A stretch of 64,000 bases of DNA from Rhodohalobacter mucosus (GTDB lineage: Bacteria; Bacteroidota; Rhodothermia; Balneolales; Balneolaceae). The notes beneath the pieces were generated by a model. It saw only the letters and a program-made list of their open reading frames with translations, did not search any database and was not told where the DNA came from. The translations under genes and the position numbers were made by a program. Location: the NCBI RefSeq assembly GCF_003150675.1, contig NZ_QGGB01000005.1:310001-374000 (forward strand). The letters are read 5' to 3'. Every line of letters starts with the position of its first letter. Within the stretch, counting starts at the first letter, position 1. Shown one piece after another: positions 16,904-26,044 of the stretch.

Positions 16904-18802
16904 CTATTGGGGAGCACGAAGTGTTGCACTTCCGGTTCGGCTGTTGCCCACACCGTCAAAAACTTCATAAGTAATCTCGTTTGAGGCATCGGGTGTAAAT
17001 TCAGGGTGGTAATAGATGAGCCAGTCGCGGTCAGGATCATACTCAATAATGCCTCTCTCTCCGTTAATCAGAATCGTCGATTTTCTGTAGTTAATGCCGC
17101 TGTCCCTGTCAACCGTAGGGATGACCAGGATATGCTGGCCGGCAAGGTTTTTTTTGAAAGAGGGAGTACCTGTCCAGGGAGCTCTGTTATCCCGGTCAAG
17201 CCTGAGGTCACGGATCCGGGTTAACCCCGCCCTGAGCACACCGCCCGATACCCGTGAGGGTATAAAAGACTCCCGGTCTCTGTTATGGTCAATTTCGTAC
17301 AGTGCCAGTCCGTCCTGATTTCTCATGTTGTCAGGGAGGATCATATTCAGTATCACAGGCTGCTGCAAAGGCAGATCGGTGGGCGAAAAAGCTACGCTCA
17401 GATCACCCGAAGCGGGGTTTTCGCTGATGCTTACCTTTACATCCAGCGAGTCAAAAAGAGAAGCCTCAGAGAATTGCAGCCAGAGTTTCTGGTTGGGAGT
17501 ATGTAAAATATCATACTCTCCGGGCGCTATTGTCTTTCTGGCCGACATCCGTTCAGCAGAAACAAGAACCGGCTGAGATGATGCCTGCGTTGTAACCGAA
17601 AGGCCGGACGAAGAAGAAGCCAGCAACAGATTCGATAACCGTTTAAAATCCGTATCCCATCGGTAAAGGGGGTAGGGGTTTTGAAATTCGAAAGACGGAT
17701 ATGCAGGAATGTAGACTCCGTCAGACAGTGGCTTATCCACTGAAGCCGTGGAGCGGACAGTCAATCCCGCGGTGCTTTCATTTCCGTAAATATCCCTGGC
17801 CACTATCTGCAGTTCGTGCGTTCCCTCCGGAAGGTCCAGAACACCCTCATTAACTGATTTACTGTAAAACGGAAGGCGGTTGGCTGAAACCTTATAGAGC
17901 CTTTGATAGCCCCTGCGGGTTTGCGATAAAATAGGATAGGAACGGTCAAGAAACATGTTGTTGCCATTGGCAAAACTGAAATAGTCGGCGGTTGCTTTAA
18001 ACAGTGTATCAGATTCCGACACCAGCACCAGGGAGTGCACTGCATAGACGTTCGGTGTGCGGTTTGCGCGGTCGTGAACATTCACAGCCAGCCCTGCAGG
18101 ACCAGAAACCGTGATTTCCCCGAAATGATATGCGCCGTTTTCATTCCGGACAGGGATTACAGAGTGGCCGGTTCGGTGAAGGGTACCGGAATCGAGGTAC
18201 TCCACGGCAAGCCTTGAAAAAACGGGAGGCAGGTTATCTGCCACGCTGAGATTTGAAAGCAGCGGATTAATCGGTGTATAGTCCGGGGAACGGATCTCAA
18301 AATGCAGGTGTGGCGGGCCAACGCCTGTTGAGCCCGAAAAACCGATAACATCTCCCTGTTTGTAATAGATTTGCTGCTGACGGGGGTAGTGGTCCAGTTC
18401 AAAGCGGTAATCGATCAGCCTTATGGAGTCGGCGTAGGCCTGCAGGTCCGGCTCAAACCTGTTCAGATGGGCATAGACGGTGAAAGAACCGTCAGCATGG
18501 CGCAGATAAATCACATTTCCATATCCGCTGGGACCCATTCCGATACGGTAAACATAGCCGTCGCGGGCTGCAAAAACCTTGTATCCTTCCCGGCCCCAAG
18601 TCCGGATGTCAATTCCCGAATGCAGGTGCGCGGATCTTGTTTCAGCGAAAGTTGAGGAGAGGTACCTGCTGGCGTCGGTGGGCCAGATGTAGGTAACCGA
18701 ATCGGTTAAAAATTCAGTTGGTGCATTCTGAGCATATACTGCATGAACAGATAACAGGCAGAACAACACACTCAACAATATGGCGAATCTAGTCGGAAAC
18801 AT
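16904..18802 (-). CDS. M23-family metallopeptidase with large C-terminal extension, exported
   Basis: 632 residues. Signal peptide about 1-24, cleaved before Gln (AVYA|QNAPTE). The LytM/M23 domain spans about 40-175 with an intact zinc site: HSGIDIRTWG (His and Asp ligands), VYAHLNRF and PPHLHFEIRSP (HxH). M23 enzymes cut peptidoglycan cross-links or act as amidase activators. The remaining 450 residues look like stacked beta-sandwich domains with no recognised name. Its start overlaps the stop of the fumarylacetoacetase-family gene by 14 bp. Confidence 0.9.
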   Translation of the reverse strand: MFPTRFAILLSVLFCLLSVHAVYAQNAPTEFLTDSVTYIWPTDASRYLSSTFAETRSAHLHSGIDIRTWGREGYKVFAARDGYVYRIGMGPSGYGNVIYLRHADGSFTVYAHLNRFEPDLQAYADSIRLIDYRFELDHYPRQQQIYYKQGDVIGFSGSTGVGPPHLHFEIRSPDYTPINPLLSNLSVADNLPPVFSRLAVEYLDSGTLHRTGHSVIPVRNENGAYHFGEITVSGPAGLAVNVHDRANRTPNVYAVHSLVLVSESDTLFKATADYFSFANGNNMFLDRSYPILSQTRRGYQRLYKVSANRLPFYSKSVNEGVLDLPEGTHELQIVARDIYGNESTAGLTVRSTASVDKPLSDGVYIPAYPSFEFQNPYPLYRWDTDFKRLSNLLLASSSSGLSVTTQASSQPVLVSAERMSARKTIAPGEYDILHTPNQKLWLQFSEASLFDSLDVKVSISENPASGDLSVAFSPTDLPLQQPVILNMILPDNMRNQDGLALYEIDHNRDRESFIPSRVSGGVLRAGLTRIRDLRLDRDNRAPWTGTPSFKKNLAGQHILVIPTVDRDSGINYRKSTILINGERGIIEYDPDRDWLIYYHPEFTPDASNEITYEVFDGVGNSRTGSATLRAPQ

Positions 18803-19448
18803 GCACGGTTAACGTTGATAAACCATTTTCAATTTCAGCAGAAACGGTGTCGCCTCCTATAACGGGGGAGACGCCCTCGGGTGTTCCCGTAAAGATGAGA
18901 TCGCCCGGATAGAGGGTAAAACAGCCGGATAGATAGGATATGAGCTCTTCTGCTCTGAAGATCATATCGGAGGTTCTGCCGGACTGTCGCACGTCACCGT
19001 TTACCTCAACCCTGATTTCCATGTTCCCGAGATTGTGTTTTGCGGTATCATAGGGTACCAGGTTGCCCAGGGGGGCAAATGTGTTGAACCCCTTTGCAAG
19101 AGACCATGGCAATCCTTTTTTCTTGGCTTCAGACTGTACATCACGTGCAGTGATATCGAGGCCTACACCGAATCCTGCAATCGCTGAAAGGGCGTCATCT
19201 TTGTGAATATTTGAAACCTGTTTTCCGATCAGAAGCACCAGTTCCACTTCATGATGAACTTCACCCGACTGCTTCGGAATACGAACCGTTTCGCCTTCAT
19301 GAATAATGCTGCTTCTGGGTTTCAGAAAAACCACCGGGGTTTCCGGTATGTCGCTGTTCATTTCTGCCGCATGCTTTGCGTAGTTTCTCCCGATACAATA
19401 CAGGGTACCATACTGCATGCCGTGGAATCCCGGGATATCAAAGCTCAT
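18789..19448 (-). CDS. Fumarylacetoacetate hydrolase (FAH) family protein
   Basis: 219 residues from ATG at 19446-19448 (MSFDIPGF); a longer in-frame start at 19520 would add 24 unconserved residues. FAH-fold motifs: YCIGRNYAKHAAEM, VFLKPRSSI, HHEVELVLLIGK (metal ligands in the ExE pattern), GVGLDITARDVQ, GLPWSLAKGF and FTGTPEGVSPVIGGD. Length matches the small YcgM/FAHD1-type group that hydrolyses acylpyruvates or decarboxylates oxaloacetate; the actual substrate is not evident. The gene starts 85 nt beyond the L27 terminator, so it probably has its own promoter. Confidence 0.9.
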   Translation of the reverse strand: MSFDIPGFHGMQYGTLYCIGRNYAKHAAEMNSDIPETPVVFLKPRSSIIHEGETVRIPKQSGEVHHEVELVLLIGKQVSNIHKDDALSAIAGFGVGLDITARDVQSEAKKKGLPWSLAKGFNTFAPLGNLVPYDTAKHNLGNMEIRVEVNGDVRQSGRTSDMIFRAEELISYLSGCFTLYPGDLIFTGTPEGVSPVIGGDTVSAEIENGLSTLTVHVSD

Positions 19449-19532
19449 CGTGATGATTTTAGAGGGTTGTGGTTTGCAGGTTTTTGTAAAAGTAACAGAT
19501 TGAACCCACAAAGGGAACAAAGGTGCAGAAAC

Positions 19533-19560
19533 AAAAAAACCCCGGCAGAAGCTGCCGGGG
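19533..19560 (-). terminator. Intrinsic terminator after rplU-rpmA
   Basis: A perfect 9-bp stem CCCCGGCAG/CTGCCGGGG with a 3-nt loop (19540-19560), followed on the minus strand by seven T (19539-19533). It lies 38 nt past the rpmA stop and before the FAH gene start. Confidence 0.88.
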
Positions 19561-19597
19561 TTGGTAAAATAATCGGATTAAATCAGATCAGAAGAGA

Positions 19598-19852
19598 TTA
19601 AACCTCTTCGATAGAGACAAATTTTCTGCCGTTACCTTTTCTGCGGAAGGCTACCTTGCCGTCTGTAAGGGCAAAAAGTGTGTCGTCACCGCCGCGTCCT
19701 ACGTTTTCGCCGGGATGAAACTTGGTTCCGCGCTGACGAACAATAATATTGCCTGCACGAACCACTTCACCGCCGTATTTTTTTACGCCGAGACGTTTTG
19801 ATTCTGAATCACGTCCGTTTCTTGTTGATCCTTGACCTTTCTTATGTGCCAT
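19598..19852 (-). CDS. rpmA: 50S ribosomal protein L27
   Basis: 84 residues with the diagnostic N-terminus [20 protein letters not shown], then [28 protein letters not shown] and GKVAFRRK. L27 reaches the peptidyl-transferase centre of the large ribosomal subunit. It begins directly with MAHKKG and has no cleavable N-terminal extension like those of Firmicutes. It lies 28 bp after rplU in the usual L21-L27 pair. Confidence 0.98.
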   Translation of the reverse strand: MAHKKGQGSTRNGRDSESKRLGVKKYGGEVVRAGNIIVRQRGTKFHPGENVGRGGDDTLFALTDGKVAFRRKGNGRKFVSIEEV

Positions 19853-19880
19853 TGGGTTACCTCGTGGTCGTTAATTGCAG

Positions 19881-20189
19881 TTACGAAATTTTGTCAATTT
19901 TGAGCTGGGTAATGGGCTGACGGTGGCCGTTTTTAACCCTGTAGCCCTTTCTTCTCTTTTTCTTGAAAACGATCACTTTGTCTGTTTTCAGATGATCTAC
20001 AACGGTTGCCTCTACTTTGGCACCTTCGACCATCGGCTTGCCAATTTTCACTTTTCCTTTTGCATCCTTGACAAGCAAAACGTCTTCAAGCGTAATTTTT
20101 TCTTCGCCTTCGGCGATTCGGTTAACAAAAACCGTATCATTTTCAGCCACTTTGTACTGATGCCCGCCGATTTTTACGATAGCGTACAT
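19881..20189 (-). CDS. rplU: 50S ribosomal protein L21
   Basis: 102 residues of normal length: MYAIVKIGGHQYKVAENDTV at the N-terminus, then KTDKVIVFKKKRRKGYRVKNGHRQ at the C-terminus, which is the conserved rRNA-contact region. First gene of rplU-rpmA. A TATCTTTG -7 element lies about 40 nt upstream. Confidence 0.98.
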   Translation of the reverse strand: MYAIVKIGGHQYKVAENDTVFVNRIAEGEEKITLEDVLLVKDAKGKVKIGKPMVEGAKVEATVVDHLKTDKVIVFKKKRRKGYRVKNGHRQPITQLKIDKIS

Positions 20190-20228
20190 AGAATATTAAA
20201 CTCTTATTTGAGATTTTTTGATAGACTC

Positions 20229-20236
20229 CAAAGATA
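20229..20236 (-). promoter_or_regulatory. Bacteroidota-type -7 element for rplU-rpmA
   Basis: The minus strand reads TATCTTTG, an exact fit to TAnnTTTG, 39 nt before the rplU ATG. I could not identify a well-placed -33 TTG. Confidence 0.45.
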
Positions 20237-20380
20237 ACGTATTTGAAGGAAATGTAAAACCCGGCTGATATAGTTTTTTTCAGTATTCTCTATTCGGACC
20301 TGCAGTGTATTCCAACAAAAATCATTTTCCTGTTTCTTCGAATGCAATGTTAATGTATTTTCATACGATTCCAATCCGCA

Positions 20381-20557
20381 ATGATTACTTACAGAGCAAT
20401 GAATAAATTACCGGATCTGCACAAAAAAGCATTCAAATACAAAAACCGGAAGAAATTGCAGCACGACGGCGGCCGTGCGTGGATTAAGGATTCCCAGCTT
20501 TTTGAGTCGCGAAAGGGTGTAAACGGTCACCTTGAAACCAAGAAAAAAAACTCATAA
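20381..20557 (+). CDS. Small basic protein of unknown function
   Basis: A 58-codon frame (MITYRAMNKLPDLHKKAF...) with an alternative start at the second Met (20399, 52 residues). It is rich in Lys and Arg (KYKNRKKLQHDGGRAWIKD) and has no membrane segment. It occupies most of the rplU-menB gap and its last 6 bp overlap the menB stop in convergent orientation. The composition suits a nucleic-acid or ribosome-associated small protein, but I recognise no family and it may be spurious. Confidence 0.4.
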   Translation: MITYRAMNKLPDLHKKAFKYKNRKKLQHDGGRAWIKDSQLFESRKGVNGHLETKKKNS

Positions 20558-21388
20558 AGAGAGCCAGGGAAATTTTCTGTAATCGGGCTTCCGCTTCTCC
20601 AGAAAAGCATCCCTGCCTTCTTTCGCCTCATCCGTCATATAGGCCAGACGCGTGGCCTCTCCTGAAAAAACCTGCTGCCCCGTCATCCCGTCATCCACGA
20701 GGTTAAAGGCAAATTTGATCATTCTGATGGCTGTTGGGCTCTTGCCAAGGATTTCCCTTGCCCATTCGTAGGCCGTTTCCTCAAGCTCTTCATGAGTAAC
20801 AGCAGCATTCACCATACCCATCTCCAGGGCTTCCTGAGCATTGTAGTTCCGTCCAAGGAAGAAAATTTCGCGGGCACGCTTCTGCCCAACCTGCCTGGCC
20901 AGCAGGGCAGACCCGTAACCTCCGTCAAAGCTGGCCACGTCAGCATCGGTTTGCTTGAATATCGCGTGCTCCCTGCTGGCCAGGGTCAAATCGCAAACCA
21001 CATGCAGGCTGTGCCCGCCTCCAACAGCCCAGCCGGGTACAACACAAATGACCACTTTACTCATAAACCGGATGAGCCTCTGAATATCCAGAACATTCAG
21101 CCGCTGCACGCCATCAGGGCCCTGATATCCTTTGGCTCCGCGCACTTTCTGATCTCCGCCCGAGCAAAACGAGTAGACCCCGTCTTTTGCAGGGCCTTCA
21201 CCCGACAACAGAACCACACCGATGGATGTATCTTCGCGTGCATCGATCAGCGCTTCCTCGAGTTCAAAAAGGGTTTGCGGACGAAATGCATTGCGTACTT
21301 CCGGCCGGTTAAATGCGATTCTCGCCACACCATCGCGTTTTTTGTAGGTGATATCCTGAAAATCTTTAACGGTTTTCCATTCAGACAT
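20552..21388 (-). CDS. menB: 1,4-dihydroxy-2-naphthoyl-CoA synthase
   Basis: 278 residues of the crotonase fold. MenB closes the second ring of the naphthoquinone from o-succinylbenzoyl-CoA. Family-specific features: FCSGGDQKVRG, PGWAVGGGHSLHVVCDLT (oxyanion hole and ring-closing region), SFDGGYGSALLARQVG, and the C-terminal FLEKRKPDYRKFPWL typical of MenB. Its start overlaps the stop of menH by 8 bp; last gene of the menF-D-H-B operon. Confidence 0.97.
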   Translation of the reverse strand: MSEWKTVKDFQDITYKKRDGVARIAFNRPEVRNAFRPQTLFELEEALIDAREDTSIGVVLLSGEGPAKDGVYSFCSGGDQKVRGAKGYQGPDGVQRLNVLDIQRLIRFMSKVVICVVPGWAVGGGHSLHVVCDLTLASREHAIFKQTDADVASFDGGYGSALLARQVGQKRAREIFFLGRNYNAQEALEMGMVNAAVTHEELEETAYEWAREILGKSPTAIRMIKFAFNLVDDGMTGQQVFSGEATRLAYMTDEAKEGRDAFLEKRKPDYRKFPWLSL

Positions 21389-22196
21389 GATAACGGGTCT
21401 CCAGTGTGTGTTTTATGATGTTTATAATTTCTTCGGGACAGTCTGCGTGTGCCCGGTGCCCGGCTTTTTGAACAATATGAAGAGAGCAATCATTGCAATT
21501 CTTCGACATGGCAGACATTCGGTGCACATATTTTCTATCCTGTTCACCCGCCATAAGATAGAGAGGCGACCGCAAGCGTTGCAACTGGTCACAGACGGAA
21601 GGCATGCTGCCGGTTCCGAATCCCCTCAGCGAGCAGGCGAGAAGTGCAGGGTCCTGCGCAAGCATGATGGTTCTGTAAACCTCTTTTTGATGATCCGGGG
21701 TTTGGGAAAAAAGAGGCAGGTCGAGCCACCTATCCACAAACGATTGAAAGTCTGTCTCGATTGACCGTGCTCTTTCTTCATCTTTCTGCCTTCGCAAAGC
21801 CCGCTGCTTTTCCGATTCAAGTCCGCAGTGGGAGCTTTCAATGAACAACCCGCTGAACAGGCCGGGATGCTTTACGGCAAGCTGAATCAGAAGCCTTCCG
21901 CCCATGCTGTACCCGTAACCGATCAGTTTTTCGAATCTGAACCTTGAAAGGACTGACCGGAGCTGGCTTACCTGCCGTGATGTTTTAAACAGTTCCGTTT
22001 TTGCGGGGGTTTTGGTGTGTCCGTGTCCGGCCAGGTCAATGAGGAGCGGGTTGCAATGATTTGAAAGCCTCTCAGCGAATTGTCGGAATGCGGCTCCGGA
22101 CCCCATAAAGCCGTGCATCATCAACAGAACAGGTAAACGGCTGTCGTGATGCCGGTAATCAAGGTTATAACCAATTCCTTCAGAATATGCGATCAT
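21381..22196 (-). CDS. menH: MenH-like alpha/beta hydrolase (SHCHC synthase candidate)
   Basis: 271 residues of alpha/beta-hydrolase fold: MMHGFMGSGAAFRQF (oxyanion loop), LIDLAGHGHT, nucleophile elbow GYGYSMGGRL, and the terminal catalytic His in QKAGHRAHADCPEEI. MenH removes pyruvate from the MenD product to give SHCHC. The assignment rests largely on its place between menD and menB, overlapping both (4 and 8 bp). o-Succinylbenzoate synthase (menC) and ligase (menE) are not in the window. Confidence 0.88.
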   Translation of the reverse strand: MIAYSEGIGYNLDYRHHDSRLPVLLMMHGFMGSGAAFRQFAERLSNHCNPLLIDLAGHGHTKTPAKTELFKTSRQVSQLRSVLSRFRFEKLIGYGYSMGGRLLIQLAVKHPGLFSGLFIESSHCGLESEKQRALRRQKDEERARSIETDFQSFVDRWLDLPLFSQTPDHQKEVYRTIMLAQDPALLACSLRGFGTGSMPSVCDQLQRLRSPLYLMAGEQDRKYVHRMSAMSKNCNDCSLHIVQKAGHRAHADCPEEIINIIKHTLETRYHV

Positions 22197-23926
22197 TTGT
22201 CCGGCAGGGATCCGAAATTCCAGAGCCGTTGCCGTATATCCATTGAGGCATCCGGGTCGGTTTTACATTCAATAATCAGCGCACCCTTGGGTGCTTTCTG
22301 CAGATCCAGTGAAAGCAGTGCGTCAGGAGTATCCACAAACTTGTAAGTGAGACCATGTGCTTGGGCCAAACGCTCAAACTGTACGTTTTGCGGAGTTTCA
22401 AAGTACTCTGTGTAATAATCGGAATACCGTGATACGGGCAGCATTCTGAAGATATTTCCCCCTTCGTTGTTCACTATAATAATGACAAACGGACGCTTCA
22501 GATCTCTGAGGGAGAGAAGTGCATTGGAATCGTGCAGACATGCAATATCCCCTGCAATACACGCGGTGGGTCGGTCCGAAGCAAGGTGGATACCAAGTGC
22601 CGTGGAAAGGATTCCGTCAATTCCTGCAGCTCCCCTGTTCACAAATTGATGTGGATCGGGACGGCCAAACAAGGCCATATCCCTCGGAATGAACGAGTTC
22701 GAAAGCATGACATTCCATTCTGACCTCAGTTTATTGGAAATAAATCGTATAACATGACCATCACTGAGCTTTTTTGGGTCAGACATCGTCCGCTCAAGTT
22801 CATTCTTGGCCGTCTTATCGATCTCTTTCCACTTCTCCAGCCAATTCATTTCGGTATTTCCGGCGGAGTAGGGGCCGGAAGGTAATTCAATCTGATCGTC
22901 AGGTGTGCAGAATATGCTGAAACTGGAGCTCATTGACTGATCCTGCGGCTGGATTCTTGACACAAAATGAATCACAGGGATCCCTTCTGTACCCCATGCA
23001 TCGAACGCCGAGAGGAGTGATTTTGTAAAGGGCTGATCGCCGAAACGGATGATAAGATCCGGTTGGAGACTCTCAAGATGTTCCGGGTTTCGAAGGATCT
23101 GCTCAAAGCGATTAACGGTCAAAGATTCGTCTGCCTGCAGGGAGGCACCGGGTTCCATGAGCACCGGTGCACTCAGTGTGTGAATTACTTTTTGAAAGGT
23201 ATTGCGAAGCGCATGATGCGGATTCGCAGGACCGGCTACAATCAGGGGTCGTTCTGCCTTTTGGATCAGACGATTGACTGTTTCGGGTAAATGTAAAGTC
23301 CGCCTTACGGAATCGGAATCGGAATCGGTGTTGGTGTCGCTCTTACGTTCGGGATGCCTGCTGTTCAGGGTCATCTCCGTCTTAATGTCATCCATTTCCG
23401 GTTCAAGCGGCTTTCTGAAGGGCAGGTTGATGTGTGCAGCACCTCCTGCACGGATCGATTCTTCAACCGCCTGGCGGGCCAGCCATGAAAGACGCTTCAG
23501 GTCCGCAGCGCCTCCGGACGGTTCACCCGCTTCGTGGAAAAATATGGCCTGATCTCCAAAAAGCTTGATCTGGTCGATGGTTTGTGAACTGCCTATGCCT
23601 CTGAGGATGGGAGGCCTGTCGGCAGTGAGCACGATAAGCGGAACACCCGATTGACGAGCCTCGATAACAGCCGGCATGTAGTTGGCGCCTGCCGTACCGG
23701 ATGTGCAGATCAGTACAGCGGGGGTTCCGGTTGCCTTACCGATTCCAAGAGCCATAAATCCGGCCGATCGCTCATCAATCACGACATGTTTTTGAAAACC
23801 CTTGTGAATGGCAGCGGCCATGGCCAACGGGGTAGAGCGGGAGCCGGGCGACAGTACCATATGTCGGACACCCTTTTCATAGAGGGATCGAAACAGATGT
23901 GATGACCATTTCAGATGGCTGTTCAT
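22193..23926 (-). CDS. menD: 2-succinyl-5-enolpyruvyl-6-hydroxy-3-cyclohexene-1-carboxylate synthase
   Basis: 577 residues, a thiamine-diphosphate enzyme that joins 2-oxoglutarate and isochorismate. Landmarks: SPGSRSTPLAMAA near the N-terminus, VLICTSGTAGANYMPAV, LIVLTADRPP, and the ThDP/Mg motif region GDIACLHDSNALL followed by IIVNNEGGNIFRMLP. Length is normal. It begins 14 bp after menF and overlaps menH by 4 bp. Confidence 0.97.
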   Translation of the reverse strand: MNSHLKWSSHLFRSLYEKGVRHMVLSPGSRSTPLAMAAAIHKGFQKHVVIDERSAGFMALGIGKATGTPAVLICTSGTAGANYMPAVIEARQSGVPLIVLTADRPPILRGIGSSQTIDQIKLFGDQAIFFHEAGEPSGGAADLKRLSWLARQAVEESIRAGGAAHINLPFRKPLEPEMDDIKTEMTLNSRHPERKSDTNTDSDSDSVRRTLHLPETVNRLIQKAERPLIVAGPANPHHALRNTFQKVIHTLSAPVLMEPGASLQADESLTVNRFEQILRNPEHLESLQPDLIIRFGDQPFTKSLLSAFDAWGTEGIPVIHFVSRIQPQDQSMSSSFSIFCTPDDQIELPSGPYSAGNTEMNWLEKWKEIDKTAKNELERTMSDPKKLSDGHVIRFISNKLRSEWNVMLSNSFIPRDMALFGRPDPHQFVNRGAAGIDGILSTALGIHLASDRPTACIAGDIACLHDSNALLSLRDLKRPFVIIIVNNEGGNIFRMLPVSRYSDYYTEYFETPQNVQFERLAQAHGLTYKFVDTPDALLSLDLQKAPKGALIIECKTDPDASMDIRQRLWNFGSLPDK

Positions 23927-23940
23927 GGTACTCAGCTCTG

Positions 23941-25377
23941 TTAACCCGAGAGGGATTCAAGCATCGGTCTGAACTTCAGAATAGTCTCCTTCCACTCTTT
24001 TTCAGGATCCGAATCTGCTACAATTCCGCAGCCAGCATAGAGTACAGCACGGTTTTTATGCAGCAGTGCACTACGAATGGCGACGGCAAACTCTCCCCAT
24101 CCGTTCAGATTGAACCACCCAATGGGAGCTGCATACCAGCCGCGGTCGAGCTGCTCAATGTCATAGATATGAGAGACGGCCTCGTCTCTGGGGAAGCCGC
24201 CGACAGCCGGTGTGGGGTGCATCTCACTGATCAGTTCATGAATCTGCACGCCTTTTTTAATAGAAGCGGAAATAGGTGTGAAGAGATGCTGAACGTTGTT
24301 CAGTTTCTTGATTTCGGGTTTTTTGGGATGGTTGATGCGCTTGCTGTACTTCTTCAGATTGTCATTGATGGCGCGTATAACAAACTCGTGCTCACTGCGG
24401 TCTTTTCTGCTCTTCATGAGTTTCTGGGCAAGTGCTGCATCTTCCAGGGCACTTTTACCCCGCGATGTGCTGCCTGCGAGACCTTCCGTCCTGAAAGTAT
24501 TATTACGGAACGACGCCAGACGTTCGGGGGTGGCTCCCACAAAAGCGGTATCAGAATCTTTCTGAACCAGAAAATTGAAGCACTCAGGATATTTTTCGCG
24601 AAGCTTGTAAGTGATATGCGTAAAGACGGGTGAAGATTTTGATTCCACGGTGAGGGGTCTGGCCAATACAATCTTTTCAAACCGTTTTTCACGTATCATC
24701 TCTCTCGCCAGTTCCACTTTACGTATCCAGGCCTGATGTTCATCGGGCGACTGCAGCGTGCATAAAACTCCGGAATCCGTTGTTTCCGATTTGAGGTTAC
24801 TCAGAACTTCTCCCGAGAGGTGGATGAATTCCGTTATTCTGCTGATGATCTGCTGATAAATATCATGGGGCTTTGAATTCTTCTTGTCAATGGTGAGCGT
24901 AAGCAGATGAAGATCCTCGCTTTTAACAAGCATCCATTCGGGCAGCACAAAGCGGGCTGCACCGAACTTTTTCCAGACCCGTCCGATATTGTGATTGTCA
25001 AACGAGTATCCACCCAGAAAAAGCGGACCCGCCATGGAGTGTCTTACCGCGGTATATGCGTCAATTTCTCCCTTAAGTCCGGCTGTTTGCTGAGCGATTT
25101 CTTCAAATCGGTCAATACCGGTAGCCTTCAGTTCGCGCACTTTTCCCGCAGCGGATATGGAGATTTTATTATCCGGGTGATCCCAGTAAAACTTCTCTTC
25201 ATAATCCGGGTTGAGCTCCAGCGCGGCAAGCGGGTCGATAGGCGCTATGGGAAGTGTGACTGTAAGCAGGGGGGAAGGAGAATCACCAATCTGTTTGAGA
25301 AATTTGGTGAAATCCTGCGAGTCAATCGCTTCAATAAATTCTGTAGGGATGATATTTTCCGGAAATTCTGAATTCAT
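23941..25377 (-). CDS. menF: Isochorismate synthase (chorismate-binding enzyme)
   Basis: 478 residues; N-terminal half poorly conserved, C-terminal chorismate-binding domain from about 215: KIVLARPLTVES, CFNFLVQKDSDTAFVGATPERL, TEGLAGSTSRG, KDRSEHEFVIRAI, HPTPAVGGFPRDEA, and YAGCGIVADSDPEKEWKET at the end. It converts chorismate to isochorismate, the first committed menaquinone step. First gene of the men operon; a 12-bp inverted repeat lies just upstream. Confidence 0.95.
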   Translation of the reverse strand: MNSEFPENIIPTEFIEAIDSQDFTKFLKQIGDSPSPLLTVTLPIAPIDPLAALELNPDYEEKFYWDHPDNKISISAAGKVRELKATGIDRFEEIAQQTAGLKGEIDAYTAVRHSMAGPLFLGGYSFDNHNIGRVWKKFGAARFVLPEWMLVKSEDLHLLTLTIDKKNSKPHDIYQQIISRITEFIHLSGEVLSNLKSETTDSGVLCTLQSPDEHQAWIRKVELAREMIREKRFEKIVLARPLTVESKSSPVFTHITYKLREKYPECFNFLVQKDSDTAFVGATPERLASFRNNTFRTEGLAGSTSRGKSALEDAALAQKLMKSRKDRSEHEFVIRAINDNLKKYSKRINHPKKPEIKKLNNVQHLFTPISASIKKGVQIHELISEMHPTPAVGGFPRDEAVSHIYDIEQLDRGWYAAPIGWFNLNGWGEFAVAIRSALLHKNRAVLYAGCGIVADSDPEKEWKETILKFRPMLESLSG

Positions 25378-25392
25378 AGATCAAATTGCATC

Positions 25393-25429
25393 TAAACTTT
25401 CAATGTTTTCAATATAAATTGAAAGTTTA
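25393..25429. promoter_or_regulatory. Perfect 12-bp inverted repeat upstream of menF
   Basis: TAAACTTTCAAT (25393-25404) and its exact complement ATTGAAAGTTTA (25418-25429), separated by 13 bp, 16 bp before the menF ATG. The dyad spacing (25 bp centre to centre) suits a dimeric regulator contacting two major grooves, or an AT-rich leader hairpin. No regulator is identified. Confidence 0.45.
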
Positions 25430-25525
25430 TCATTCCAAAACGATTTATGAGGCTATGTTATTGAAGGGCAACAGTCTCTAAAGAGGCAGATTTTCCGGGG
25501 ATGCCATAAAAATCTGCTGTTATCT

Positions 25526-25801
25526 CTACTCCGCATCGTCAAACTGGCCCGTTTTAAACGGATTCCTGATCCCGTAATCTTCAGGATTATACTCAGCAAG
25601 CTCGTAATAATAGTCCCAGGCGAGTTCGCTTTGTCCTTTTTTATCAACCCAGTTGGGGTGGCTCTGTTTGATCAGGCCAACCACACGTTTGGCATAACGT
25701 ATACGTTCATCCTGGTCTTCAATTCGGGGGATTGCGGCAATCATAAGATCCAGATTGTATCCGCAGTCGTAATCTTTCGGCTTATTCTGTTTGAGAAACA
25801 T
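25526..25801 (-). CDS. Small conserved protein, probable DUF4290 relative
   Basis: 91 residues, soluble and without signal. The core IPRIEDQDERIRYAKRVVGLI followed by SELAWDYYYELAEYNPEDYGI resembles the DUF4290 pattern of Bacteroidota (IEDRxxR...A..I..., L-W-D-hydrophobic), though this copy is much shorter than the usual 200 residues. Function unknown. It is divergent from the cystathionine beta-synthase type gene. Confidence 0.65.
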   Translation of the reverse strand: MFLKQNKPKDYDCGYNLDLMIAAIPRIEDQDERIRYAKRVVGLIKQSHPNWVDKKGQSELAWDYYYELAEYNPEDYGIRNPFKTGQFDDAE

Positions 25802-26044
25802 CGTACGAATTAAGATAAGGCAACCGGCTAAACCCAGTGCTGGAGAGTGCGCGGCTTATTTTTGCTGTAAGAATTAAATTACAGGTTTTTGAAGAGGAAA
25901 GTAAACCAAATTTCGGTCCCCCGGCAAGGGGGGCGGGTTGCACAGCGGCCTGCTAAAGAGTAATTGATATGCCTTCGGGTTCGGGCATCAAAAATTAGTA
26001 TATTCCCGCAAAAAAAGAGCAGAACTGCTAAAAGCAACCATTAT

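Noticed and set aside
23899-24633. 244-codon plus-strand frame opposite menF
   Set aside because: Antisense to the conserved chorismate-binding domain; no recognisable domain or signal.
25918-25995. tRNA-Ser-like words (CTGCTAA anticodon-like loop and GGGTTCG T-loop-like sequence) upstream of the cystathionine beta-synthase type gene
   Set aside because: The anticodon stem and acceptor stem cannot be paired and the T-arm lacks its closing complement, so there is no cloverleaf. It may be chance or a decayed fragment.
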